Assembly: GCA_032433765.1 (NCBI GenBank)
Contig: JAVIAB010000156.1
Span: 84,551,015-84,615,014, forward strand
Origin: Megaustenia siamemsis
Taxonomy: Eukaryota; Mollusca; Gastropoda; Stylommatophora; Ariophantidae
Direction of reading: 5' to 3'
DNA length: 64,000 nt
The notes beneath the pieces were generated by a model. It did not search any database, was not told where the DNA came from, and saw nothing but the letters and a program-made list of their open reading frames with translations. The translations under genes and the position numbers were made by a program. Shown piece by piece: positions 11,095 to 21,815 of this stretch; within the stretch, counting starts at the first letter, position 1, and every line of letters starts with the position of its first letter.

Positions 11095-11162
11095 AGCTTA
11101 ACATGAAATAAAGTAGTGTGAGCCTAATGTGAAATAAAGTAGTGTGAGCCTAACATGAAATG
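11095..11162. repeat. 26-bp array, right remnant
   Basis: About two and a half copies of the 26-bp unit (gaaataaagtagtgtgagcc) after LINE D. Confidence 0.85.
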
Positions 11163-11224
11163 TGTCATAAACATGCTGGCAGTGAAGAGTTTCCTTGACT
11201 TTTGCTTTTCCATTATTTTGTGAA

Positions 11225-11600
11225 TGTCATTCACAACAATAGAATAAGTAATGGAACAACAACAATGGAAGAATAACAAAGGAAGAACAACAATGGAAGA
11301 ACAACAATAGTAGAACAATAAAATGGAAGAACAATAGAACAACAATAATGGAACAATACACATTGGAAGAACAACAAGGAACAACAACGTAACACTAAAG
11401 AATAGAACAACAATAATGGAACAACACACAATGGAAGAACAACAATGGAACAACAACGGAACAGCAATAGTGAAACATCAAATATTGGATCAACAAACAA
11501 TGGAACAACAAAATTGGATGCACACCAATTTAGCAACAGCAATGGAAAGGCAATAATTGAAATTGAATGAAACAACAATAGAACAATAATGGGACACATA
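11225..11600. repeat. AAC-rich irregular repeat
   Basis: Loose tandem motifs such as ggaagaacaacaatgg and aatggaacaacaac with no single fixed period. Open frames on the minus strand are low-complexity (C/L/V rich) and not genes. Confidence 0.85.
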
Positions 11601-11611
11601 TAAATGTTATT

Positions 11612-13615
11612 TTTAAATAACACCTACCATCAACATTAGATAAAGATTGTTTTAAATGACATCTACCACCAACATTAGATAAAGATTGGTTTAAATGACA
11701 TCTACCATCAACATTAGATAAAGATTGGTTTAAATGACACCTACCACCAACATTAGATAAAGATTGTTTTACATGACACCTACCACCAACATTAGATAAA
11801 GATTGTTTTACATGACACCTACCACCAACATTAGATAAAGATTGTTTTACATGACACCTACCACCAACATTAGATAAAGATTGTTTTACATGACACCTAC
11901 CACCAACATTAGATGAAGATTGTTTTACATGACACCTACCAGCAACATTAGATAAAGATTGTTTTACATGACACCTACCGCCAACATTAGATAAAGATTG
12001 TTTTACATGACACCTACCACCAACATTAGATAAAGATTGTTTTACATGACACCTACCAGCAACATTAGATAAAGATTGTTTTAAATGACACCTACCAGCA
12101 ACATTAGATAATGATTGTTTTACATGACACCTACCAGCAACATTAGATAATGATTGTTTTACATGACACCTACCAGCAACATTAGATAATGATTGTTTTA
12201 CATGACACCTACCAGCAACATTAGATAATGATTGTTTTACATGACACCTACCAGCAACATTAGATAATGATTGTTTTACATGACACCTACCAGCAACATT
12301 AGATAATGATTGTTTTACATGACACCTACCAGCAACATTAGATAAAGATTGTTTTACATGACACCTACCATCAACATTAGATAATGATTGTTTTACATGA
12401 CACCTACCATCAACATTAGATAATGATTGTTTTACATGACACCTACCAGCAACATTAGATAAAGATTGTTTTACATGACACCTACCATCAACATTAGATA
12501 ATGATTGTTTTACATGACACCTACCAGCAACATTAGATAAAGATTGTTTTACATGACACCTACCAGCAACATTAGATAAAGATTGTTTTAAATGACACCT
12601 ACCACCAACATTAGATGAAGATTGTTTTAAATGACGCCTACCACCAACATTAGATAAAGATTGTTTTAAATGACACCTACCACCAACATTAGATAAAGAT
12701 TGTTTTAAATGACACCTACCACCAACATTAGATAAAGATTGTTTTAAATGACACCTACCATCAACATTAGATGAAGATTGTTTTAAATGACACCTACCAC
12801 CAACATTAGATAAAGATTGTTTTAAATGACACCTACCACCAACATTAGATAAAGATTGTTTTAAATGACACCTACCACCAACATTAGATAAAGATTGTTT
12901 TAAATGACACCTACCATCAACATTAGATAAAGATTGTTTTAAATGACACCTACCACCAACATTAGATAAAGATTGTTTTAAATGACACCTACCACCAACA
13001 TTAGATAAAGATTGTTTTAAATGACACCTACCACCAACATTAGATAAAGATTGTTTTAAATGACACCTACCATCAACATTAGATGAAGATTGTTTTAAAT
13101 TACACCTACCACCAACATTAGATAAAGATTGTTTTAAATGACACCTACCATCAACATTAGATGAAGATTGTTTTAAATGACACCTACCACCAACATTAGA
13201 TAAAGATTGTTTTAAATGACACCTACCACCAACATTAGATAAAGATTGTTTTAAATGACACCTACCACCAACATTAGATAAAGATTGTTTTAAATGACAC
13301 CTACCATCAACATTAGATGAAGATTGTTTTAAATGACACCTACCACCAACATTAGATAAAGATTGTTTAAATGACACCTACCACCAACATTAGATAAAGA
13401 TTGTTTTAAATGACACCTACCACCAACATTAGATAAAGATTGTTTTAAATGACACCTACCATCAACATTAGATAAAGATTGTTTTAAATGACACCTACCA
13501 CCAACATTAGATAAAGATTGTTTTAAATGACACCTACCACCAACATTAGATAAAGATTGTTTTAAATGACACCTACCACCAACATTAGATAAAGATTGTT
13601 TTAAATGACACCTAC
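11612..13615. repeat. 39-bp tandem array, about 51 copies, starting at a 5' splice site
   Basis: On the minus strand the unit reads GGTAGGTGTCATTTAAAAC then AATCTTTATCTAATGTTGGT. It begins exactly at the exon donor at 13616/13615. Every copy carries TGGTAGGTGTCA, a copy of the exon's donor. Units at about 11940-12590 mostly read TTGCTGGTAGGTGTCA, a 16-base match to the real exon/intron junction. Inner copies have ttttacatgac where outer copies have ttttaaatgac, giving a block structure. The 39-bp length keeps one frame open (GRCHLKQSLSNVG repeated), which explains the long open frames; I do not regard them as a protein. Confidence 0.95.
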
Positions 13616-13751
13616 CAGCAAATGCCAGATTGAGAATGAAGATGTGCATTCTGGTCTTTCGGGATTTCTTCCTGGCGATGGCGACGATGACCAGCGTGTT
13701 GCCCAGGACAATCATGGCAAATAGGACATAGAGGAAGGTCAGGTGTTCGGC
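13616..13751 (-). CDS. Internal exon of a rhodopsin-like neuropeptide GPCR (TM1 region)
   Basis: A 136-bp exon encoding AEHLTFLYVLFAMIVLGNTL followed by VIVAIARKKSRKTRMHIFIL and NLAFA. It has the TM1 signature with GN (the conserved class A Asn 1.50), a basic intracellular loop 1 (ARKKSRKTRMH), and the start of TM2 (NLAFA). The acceptor is strong (a pyrimidine-rich tract ending TTGCAG just before GCC at 13751). The donor CTG/GTAGGT at 13616/13615 leaves one base of a codon, so the next residue is probably Asp (LAFAD), as expected in TM2. The loop 1 sequence resembles receptors of the CCAP/vasopressin/neuropeptide S group; the exact ligand is unknown. The other exons were not found. The open frame continues into the 39-bp array only because that array lacks stops. 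Confidence 0.82.
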
Positions 13752-14572
13752 CTGCAAGGTCAAGGAGAAACTCGTTTAGATAACACAGGAGCCACGATTT
13801 CATTCATTGTAATTACCTATCTTTGTAGCAATTAAATTCAGTTTAGTTACTAGAGGAGCTATTTAATTAAATTTAGATAAGATATGAGCTAATTATTTTA
13901 ATTTAGATAAGACAAGTGGCAATTAATATAATTTAGATAAGACATGAGCCACGGTTTCATTCATAATACCATTGTGGCAATTACATTTAGTCTAGTTACT
14001 AGATGAACTAATTATTTCATTAGATAATAATGTAGGAATTAATTTAATTTAGATAAGACAGGAGCCAGTTAATTCAGTTTAGGTAGAAATAAAATTTATT
14101 GTTTTTAGTTTTAATATTACATGAGCAACCATGTAATTCAGTTTTGATATTACATGAGCAACCATGTAATTCAGTTGCATGTAAATGATGAGACACAAAC
14201 GAGAAGGAAACGTGATAAGAATAATGGCAGAATATTGTCATAAAGGTTACCGGATGTGACTTTTGTTGGTTTTTTACTGCTTTCACCTAACCACCTCTTC
14301 ATTCCCTCTTAAATGGCGCTAAATAAACGTGAGTGGGCGTAGAAACGCTGAGCTGTGGCTGCTTACAGCAAGCAACGATACGCTTTTCGACCAAATATAT
14401 CCGACTTAAACATAGCATGTTGGTTACCGGGTTGTCTTCCCTCTCATTCTTACTCTCTTGGCCAAGTTAGCTTTTCTATCTCCTCCTCATTAGCAGTATC
14501 TTGATCAATTCTGGTTCGCTCATCCTAAGTGAAGAACCTAAAAATGAGTTGACATGATTGTATGTTGTCAGG
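13752..14572. other. Intron-like AT-rich spacer with degenerate repeats
   Basis: Directly upstream of the GPCR exon on its strand. It contains loose repeats of atttagataagac with tgagcca (13800-14100) and a 35-bp direct duplication around tattacatgagcaaccatg (14110-14175). No exon recognised. Confidence 0.6.
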
Positions 14573-14805
14573 ATCATCATCTCTGCACACGGGCCGAACT
14601 CATAGGTGCCCGATATACCCCTCGAGAATCTCGAGAAAATGTCAGGAGAGTCCTGGTCCACGTGCACGAACTCCGTACCACGGGATCCACTGTGTGGGTA
14701 AGTTTCTGCGGATAATTGTGCCCGGAGCCGCGGCCATATTTGTGGCCTACTCTTTTAGATTTTAACTGCCAAATGTTCTTTAACCTGCGCAAGTGCACAC
14801 GGCAT
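14573..14805 (+). repeat. Dispersed repeat family 1, copy 1
   Basis: About 230 bp alignable with the inverted copy at 46395-46620: shared blocks gatcatcatc(t/a)ctgcacac, cctcgagaatctc, cacgtgcacgaactccgta, tttgtggcctactc and the end gtgcacac. A shorter relative is at about 21290-21340. Possibly a SINE or an LINE 3' region; the class is unknown. Confidence 0.7.
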
Positions 14806-15050
14806 ATCCTGTTTATTGCCGTTATCAGAGAGGGCTAGACGTCGGATCTTACAACCCAAGAGATCAGGGGAGGGTGACGTCACAAAGAAACCACGGATTA
14901 ATTTTTCTTGACAAATGACGTCACCACTTCTGGTGAGCTTTCAACCTGGGTCCTTCATGTCGTGAGGTCAACCTCTAGATTACATCCCCCCTTCCCCAGA
15001 GTCCATACATACAGTCTATATGTTGTCTGGTGGTTTAAAATAAAGGAAAA
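14806..15050. other. Unassigned spacer
   Basis: No gene or tandem period. Several tgacgtca-type words occur (ggtgacgtcac at about 14873, aaatgacgtcacc at about 14914). Confidence 0.45.
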
Positions 15051-17078
15051 GAGCCACGTCACGTTAAGTGACGTTTAGGGAATATGATGTTAGTGACCCG
15101 CCACGCCAAGTGACGTTTAAGGAATATAGTGTTAGTGACCCGTCACGTGAAGTGACGTTTAGGGAATATGGTGTTAGTGACCCGCAACGTCAAGTGACGT
15201 TTAGGGAATATGGTGTTAGTGCCCCCGTCACTCCAAGTGACTTTTAGGGAATATGGTGTTAGTGACCCGTCACGCCAAGTGATGTATAGGGAAAATGGTG
15301 TTAGTGACCCGCCATGCCAAGCGATGTATAGGGAATATGGTGTTAGTGATCCGTCACGCCAAGTGATGTATAGGGAATATGGTGTTAGTGACCCGCCACG
15401 CCAAGTGATGTATAGGGAATATGGTGTTAGTGACCCGCCACGCCAAGTGATGTATAGGGAATATGGTGTTAGTGACCCGTCACGTCAAGTGATGTATAGG
15501 GAATATGGTGTTAGTGACCCGTCACGCCAAGTGATGTATAGGGAATATGGTGTTAGTGACCCGTCACGCCAAGTGGCGTCTAGGGAATATGGTGTTAGTG
15601 ACCCGCCACGCCAAGTGATGTATAGGGAATATGGTGTTAGTGACCCGTCACGTCAAGTGATGTATAGGGAATATGGTGTTAGTGACCCGTCACGCCAAGT
15701 GATGTATAGGGAATATGGTGTTAGTGACCCGTCACGCCAAGTGGCGTCTAGGGAATATGGTGTTAGTGACCCGTCACGCCAAGTGATGTATAGGGAATAT
15801 GGTGTTAGTGACCCGTCACGTCAAGTGATGTATAGGGAATATGGTGTTAGTGACCCGTCACGTCAAGTGATGTATAGGGAATATGGTGTTAGTGACCCGT
15901 CACGCCAAGTAATGTATAGGGAATATGGTGTTAGTGACCCGTCACGCCAAGTGATGTATAGGGAATATGGTGTTAGTGACCCGTCACGCCAAGTGATATA
16001 TAGGGAATATGGTGTTAGTGACCCGTCACGTCAAGTGATGTATAGGGAATATGTTGTTAGTGACCCGTCACGTCAAGTGATGTATAGGGAATATGTTGTT
16101 AGTGACCCGTCACGTCAAGTGATGTATAAGGAATATGGTGTTATTGTCCCCGTCACTTCAAGTGATCTATAGGGAATATGGTGTTAGTGCCCCCGTCACG
16201 CCAAGTGATGTATAGGGAATATGGTGTTAGTGCCCCGTCACGCCAAGTGATGTATAGGGAATATGGTGTTAGTGCCCCCGTCACGTCAAGTGATGTATAG
16301 GGAATATGGTGTTAGTGCCCCAGTCACGTCAAGTGATGTATAGGGAATATGGTGTTAGTGTCCCGTCACGTCAAGTGATGTATAGGGAATATGGTGTTAG
16401 TGACCCGTCACGCCAAGTGATGTATTGGGAATATGGTGTTAGTGACCCGTCACGTCAAGTGATGTATAGGGAATATGGTGTTAGTGCCCCCGTCACGCCA
16501 AGTAATGTATAGGGAATATGGTGTTAGTGCCCCCGTCACGCCAAGTGATGTATAGGGAATATGGTGTTAGTGCCCCCGTCACGCCAAGTGATGTATAGGG
16601 AATATGGTGTTAGTGCCCCCGTCACGTCAAGTGATGTATAGGGAATATGGTGTTAGTGACCCGCCACGCCAAGTGATGTATAGGGAATATGGTGTTAGTG
16701 ACCCGCCACGCCAAGTGATGTACAGGGAATATGGTGTTAGTGACCCGTCACGTCAAGTGATGTATAGGGAATATGGTGTTAGTGACCCGTCACGTCAAGT
16801 GATGTATAGGGAATATGGTGTTAGTGACCCGTCACGCCAAGTGGCGTCTAGGGAATATGGTGTTAGTGACCCGTCACGCCAAGTGATGTATAGGGAATAT
16901 GGTGTTAGTGACCCGCCACGCCAGTGATGTATAGGGAATATGGTGTTAGTGACCCGTCACGTCAAGTGATGTATAGGGAATATGGTGTTAGTGACCCGTC
17001 ACGTCAAGTGGCGTCTAGTGAATATGGTATTAGTGACCCGTCACGCCAAGTGGCGTCTAGGGAATATGGTGTTAGTGA
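15051..17078. repeat. 42-bp tandem array with a palindrome in each unit
   Basis: About 48 copies; tags agtgatgtatagggaatat and ggtgttagtgacccgtcac. The GTGACCCGTCAC in most units is a palindrome with 5-base arms. Variant types (gtggcgtctaggg, gtgcccccgtcac) are clustered. The 42-bp length keeps a frame open (REYGVSDPSRQVMY repeated); not a gene. Confidence 0.95.
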
Positions 17079-17715
17079 CCATAATTGTTACAGACCATCA
17101 GGACATTATGTATGGCGTTATGGCTAACATTTTTAGGCTCATTTCTTTCTGCTTTCAAGACCCCCTTTCTCCATCATCTCATCTTCCTGTCAACATTTTT
17201 AGCGGGCTATCCCGTTGAGTGACAAGACATGAGGCTCTTTCAAGTATCCCTGGTCGACTAACTTCACACGGACACATGATCTTAACCCAATAACTATTTC
17301 GTTTTTTCATTCATTGAGGACAAAGACATTGCTAAACGTTCACAAGAACAAATCAATATCCAATTAATGAAGTCGTGGACTTTCTGTGTTGAGTGCATTA
17401 GTCGCTGACATGAGTCTTCCGTTCATCATAGTCCTCGTTCACATCCACAGCCTTGAAGTTTGATGAGAGAGCTAACTAAAAATTGACCTTTGGTGAACGA
17501 TCAAGAAGCTCTCTATGCCGTTGTTTTTTTTTTTTAAATCAATAATAAAAACGTGTTATTAGCTGAAGGGTCAATGACAAAGAACTGAAGCATTCTGGGT
17601 AGAACCACCAAAGGTTGTGAAATTGTACAGCAAAATTGCTGTTATCGGCAAGTTATTAGATTCTATAGCAGCAACTGAACATACAGCGTGTTTCCCAGTA
17701 AAAAAAAAAAAGTAA
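17079..17715. other. Unassigned spacer
   Basis: No exon or element recognised. A T-run lies at 17524-17535. The start (tgttacagaccatcaggacat) resembles the sequence after the stray monomer at 17763, so the array edge itself is duplicated. Confidence 0.5.
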
Positions 17716-17763
17716 AGTACCCCCGTCACGCCAAGTGGCGTATTGGGAATATGGTGTTAGTGA
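17716..17763. repeat. Stray 42-bp monomer 640 bp from its array
   Basis: A single unit (cccccgtcacgccaagtgg, gggaatatggtgttagtg) separated from the array at 15051-17078 and followed by the same kind of edge sequence (ctacagaccttcagcacat). It suggests a duplication of the array end or a disrupted larger array. Confidence 0.85.
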
Positions 17764-17965
17764 CCATATATTCTACAGACCTTCAGCACATGATTTTTGG
17801 GGTAATGTGGTCGGTATTACGCCCGTGCTGATTTACTTTCCCAGAAAAAAATCCGGTACCCATTAAAGGCTGGGTGAACCCGGAAGCCGTCGGTTGGGGT
17901 CGAACCCTACCCCTTGTCCTTTGTAGTCCAGTTCACTAACCACTGAGCTATCGCGGCTCCCAGTG
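17764..17965 (-). mobile_element. tRNA-derived SINE, minus strand
   Basis: On the minus strand it begins GGGAGCCGCGATAGCTCAG (A-box-like TAGCTCAGTGGTTAGTG) followed by GGGTTCGACCCCA (B box) and the body TTCACCCAGCC, GGGTACCGGATTTTTT and GTAATACCGACCAC. Near copies are at 21493 (+) and 21640 (-). It would be transcribed by RNA polymerase III from its internal promoter if intact. Confidence 0.82.
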
Positions 17966-18045
17966 TTGCCCCAGTAGATGCACATATTTAACTCAATCGT
18001 CGTGCACAAATGTCGCCATACACATGATAAACATCAACATTTATA

Positions 18046-18300
18046 TACAGCATACAATATTACAAACTCTACATATAGCATACAATTTTACAAACTCTAC
18101 ATATAGCATACAATTTTACAAACTATACATATAGCATACAATTTTACAAACTCTACATATAGCATTCAAATTTTACAAACTCTACATATAGCATTCAATT
18201 TTACAAACTCTACATATAGCATTCAATTTTACAAACTCTACATATAGCATTCAATTTTACAAACTCTACATATAGCATTCAATTTTACAAACTCTACATT
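18046..18300. repeat. 28-bp tandem array
   Basis: About nine copies; tag tctacatatagcattcaatt, with gcatac in the first copies and gcattc later. Confidence 0.92.
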
Positions 18301-18905
18301 TAGTGTAAAATTAACCCATACATACAGCGTGAAACCTAACATACTCAACAAACAATGATTCACATAATCTGCATATTTGTCATTTAAAACAATCACTCAC
18401 AGTGCTTTGTAATGTCTGCACAATAGGCTTGCCTGTTCATAAACTACAGGCTCCTTTCTCAGCGAACATGAGCAGACCGAGACAGCTAATATTATTGTGT
18501 ACCTGACCAGAACACTTATGGAAGGTAATGGAAACAACAATCTTTAGTCCTCTCACAGTTTTATAGTATAGTTCCATATGTCGAAATTCAAGTAAATCAT
18601 GGGCATTACTCAACACAGGGTTTGGTGTCAACTGTTGCAGGGAGAAGCTAGTGACGTCATTGAAGTACTAGTGTTAGACCATGTAAATGGGAGAAGGTTC
18701 TTGCTTGTCTCTGACAGGGTCGGGGGAGGGACACGGTAGTGGCCGTGTGATGGCGGAACATGTTCTACAGTACAAGACGCAGGAACGATGGGGGAGAAGA
18801 CATTATGTAGAAGTTGATAAATGTTGGCCGGATGTTTTGATCTGATGTTGGTGTTTTGTTTTCTTAGTTTCGTTGTTAATTTGATTCTTTAGTTCCTTCA
18901 ATAGT
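18301..18905. other. Unassigned spacer
   Basis: No repeat period or domain seen. A 64-residue minus frame at 18437-18631 has no recognisable motif. Confidence 0.5.
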
Positions 18906-20765
18906 TAGTTTTGTTGGTTGGTTGGTCTGTCGGTTGGTCGGTTGGTTGGTCAGTCGGTCGGTTGGTCGGTCAGTCACTCGGTTGGTTGGTCGGTCGGTCG
19001 GTTGGTCGGTCAGTCACTCGGTTGGTTGGTCGGTCGGTCGGTTGGTCGGTCGGTGGTTGATTGGTCGATCAGTTGTTTGGTTGGTCGGTTGATGGTCCGT
19101 CAGTCGGTTGATTGGTCGATCAGTTGTTTGGTTGGTCGGTTGATGGTCCGTCAGTCGGTTGATTGGTCGATCAGTTGTTAGGTTGGTCGGTTGATGGTCC
19201 GTCAGTCGGTTGATTGGTCGATCAGTTGTTTGGTTGGTCGGTTGATGGTCCGTCAGTCGGTTGATTGGTCGATCAGTTGTTAGGTTGGTCGGTTGATGGT
19301 CCGTCAGTCGGTTGATTGGTCGATCAGTTGTTTGGTTGGTCGGTTGATGGTCCGTCAGTCGGTTGATTGGTCGATCAGCCGGTCGGTCGGTTGGTTGATT
19401 GGTCGATCAGTTGTTTGGTTGGTCGGTTGATGGTCCGTCAGTCGGTTGATTGGTCGATCAGTTGTTTGGTTGGTCGGTTGATGGTCCGTCAGTCGGTTGA
19501 TTGGTCGATCAGCCGGTCGGTCGGTTGGTTTGTCAGTCGATCGGTCGGTTGGTTGGTTGATTGGTCGATCAGCTGTTTGGTTTCTCGGTTAGTGGTCCGT
19601 CAGTCAGTTGGTTGGTCGGTCGGTTGGTATGTCTTTGTTCCGTCAGTCAGTTGGTTGGTCGGTCGGTTGGTATGTCTTTGTTCCGTCAGTCAGTTGGTTG
19701 GTCGGTCGGTTGGTATGTCTTTGGTCCATCAGTCAGTTGGTTGGTTGGTCGGTTGGTATGTCTTCGGTCCGTCAGTCAGTTGGTTGGTCGGTCGGTTGGT
19801 ATGTCTTTGGTCCATCAGTCAGTTGGTTGGTTGGTCGGTTGGTATGTCTTCGGTCCGTCAGTCAGTTGGTTGGTCGGTCGGTTGGTATGTCTTTGGTCCG
19901 TCAGTCAGTTGGTTGGTCGGTTGGTTGGTATATCTTTGGTCCGTCAGTCAGTTGGTTGGTCGGTTGGTTGGTATGTCTTTGGTCCGTCAGTCAGTTGGTC
20001 GGTCAGTCAGTTGGTTGGTCGGTCGGTTGCTTGGTCTGTCAGCTGATCGGTCAGTCAGTTCGTTGGTCGGTCGGTTGCTTTGTCTGTCAGCTGATCAGTC
20101 AGTCGGTTGGTTGGTTGGTCAGTCGGTTGCTTGGTCTGTCAGCTGATCGGTCAGTCAGTCGGTTGCTTGGTCTGTCAGCTGATCAGTCAGTCGGTTGGTT
20201 GGTTGGTCAGTCGGTTGCTTGGTCTGTCAGCTGATCGGTCAGTCAGTCGGTTGCTTGGTCTGTCAGCTGATCAGTCAGTCGGTTCGTTGGTTGGTCAGTC
20301 GGTTGCTTGGTCTGTCAGCTGATCGGTCAGTCAGTTGGTTGATCGGTCGGTTGGTATGTCTTTGGTCCGTCAGTCAGTCGGTTGGTTGGTCTGTCAGTCA
20401 GTTGGTCAGTTGCTTGGTCTGTCAGTCAGTTGGTCGGTTGCTTGGTCTGTCAGTCAGTTGGTCGGTCGGTCGGTTGCTTGGTCTGTCAGTCAGTTGGTCG
20501 GTCGGTCGGTTGGTTGGTCTGTCAGTCAGTTGATTGGTCGGTTGGTCGGTTGCTTGGTCTGTCAGTCAGTTGGTTGGTCGATCGGTTGCTTGGTCTGTCA
20601 GTCAGTTGGTTGGTCGGTCCGTTGCTTGGTCTGTCAGTTAGTTGGTTGGTCGGTTGGTCGGTTGCTTGGTCTGTCAGTCAGTTGGTTGGTCGGTTGGTCG
20701 GTTGCTTGGTCTGTCAGTTAGTTGGTTGGTCGGTTGCTTGGTCTGTCAGTCAGTTGGTTGATTAG
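18906..20765. repeat. GGTT/GGTC-based compound satellite, 1.86 kb
   Basis: Built from GGTT, GGTC, CAGT and GATT words. Sub-arrays are visible: a 51-bp unit (gatggtccgtcagtcggttg) at about 19060-19560, a 43-bp unit (ggttggtatgtctttggtcc) at about 19600-20000, and units with ttgcttggtctgtcag at about 20025-20765. Frames such as VGWSVGRLV or QSVGWLVG repeated are by-products. Confidence 0.95.
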
Positions 20766-21490
20766 TTGATCGATTTTGACCTAATAAAATGTCATCAGTG
20801 AAACACTTGACACAAATATCACCCTGAAATAGACGCAAGTGGACGTTCATTTTTATGCTAATGTCCGGAACTTTTGGGTCAAAAAAGAATGGACAAAATG
20901 ATGACGCACAAATTAGCGCCGGTCGGAGAGCCAAGACAGAATTCATTGAAGCTTATTGGCCGAGACAAATTGTCGGCTGGACTTCTCTGGGACTCTAGGC
21001 ATGTCCGCTTGTATAGCTGGGGCTAATACCCGCACAACCACAGTGCGGACAGAACTTTGTATTGACAGAATACAAGCCAGAACGATGCATACTTGTTTCA
21101 TGATAGAGTTGACATAATAACAACAATAATATCATCATCTAGCTGCGTGTATGATGTTGCTCTAACCACTGCCCGTCTCATCCGTTCACCTGGTCAGTGG
21201 TTGTATGCGTTGTGTCGTTAGTTTACGACCCACCCGTTTTATGTGCGCCTTTCAGCCTGTTACATCCGTCTTCGGTGTGGTAGATTTTCTTGACAATTTT
21301 TGCCCGGATAGCGGCCATTTTAGCCTACTCTTTTCGACTTTAAACTGCTATGAACTGATAAATCTTTTCGATATCAAATCAAAAAATAATACTCAAAAAA
21401 ATTAATTAAATATTATAAAAGATGGTTACGTTTTTCGAACATAACTTTCTTCCTTGAGTTTCAGAATGAAGTGAGTGGCTGGTAACCTAA
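20766..21490. other. Mostly unassigned; short dispersed-repeat similarity
   Basis: No gene recognised. At about 21290-21340 (tttgcccggatagcggccat, ttagcctactctttt) it resembles the 3' part of dispersed family 1 at 14573-14805. A poly-A-rich patch follows at 21370-21415. Confidence 0.5.
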
Positions 21491-21492
21491 TG

Positions 21493-21605
21493 GAAGATTC
21501 ACTAGCTCAATGGTTAGCGAACTTACCTACTAAGGACAAGGGGTCGGATTAGATCCTGATCGACTGCTTCCATGGTCACCCAGCCTTAAGTGAGTGCCAG
21601 ATTTT
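21493..21605 (+). mobile_element. tRNA-derived SINE head, plus strand
   Basis: ACTAGCTCAATGGTTAGCG (A box) then a degenerate B box near GATTAGATCCTGATCG, followed by TCACCCAGCCTTAA. It is the same family as the minus copies at 17764 and 21640, with which it can pair. Confidence 0.75.
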
Positions 21606-21639
21606 TATTAGTTGGACATGATCTTTTTCTTTCCGATCA

Positions 21640-21815
21640 CAGCTGGACATGATTTTTGGGTAATGTGGTCGGTATTACGTCCGTGCCGCTTTAATTTCAC
21701 ACAAAAAATCCGGTACCCTTTTTAAGGCTGGGTGAACCCGGAAGCCGTCGATCAGGATCGAACTCTAGTCCTTTGTAGTCCAGTTCACTAACCACTGAGT
21801 ATCGCGGCTCCCGTG
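21640..21815 (-). mobile_element. tRNA-derived SINE, minus strand
   Basis: Reverse complement starts GGGAGCCGCGATACTCAGTG, then AGAGTTCGATCCTGATCG (B box), CCGGGTTCACCCAGCCTTAA and GTAATACCGACCAC. It lies 35 bp from the plus-strand copy, forming an inverted pair. Confidence 0.8.

Noticed and set aside
11530..13377. 615-codon minus frame of GRCHLKQSLSNVG units as a repeat protein
   Set aside because: It is the intronic 39-bp array; the frame breaks at a one-base deletion near 13365 and the array starts at a clear splice donor.
15210..16172. 320-codon frame of REYGVSDPSRQVMY units
   Set aside because: 42-bp tandem array read in frame; no start context or domain, and indels end the frame.
17764..17965. 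Functional tRNA gene
   Set aside because: A and B boxes are present, but the body continues as a dispersed SINE and no acceptor-stem pairing is seen.
19367..20533. Hydrophobic SVGWLVG repeats as membrane proteins
   Set aside because: Artefacts of GGTT/GGTC repeats; several frames give the same pattern.
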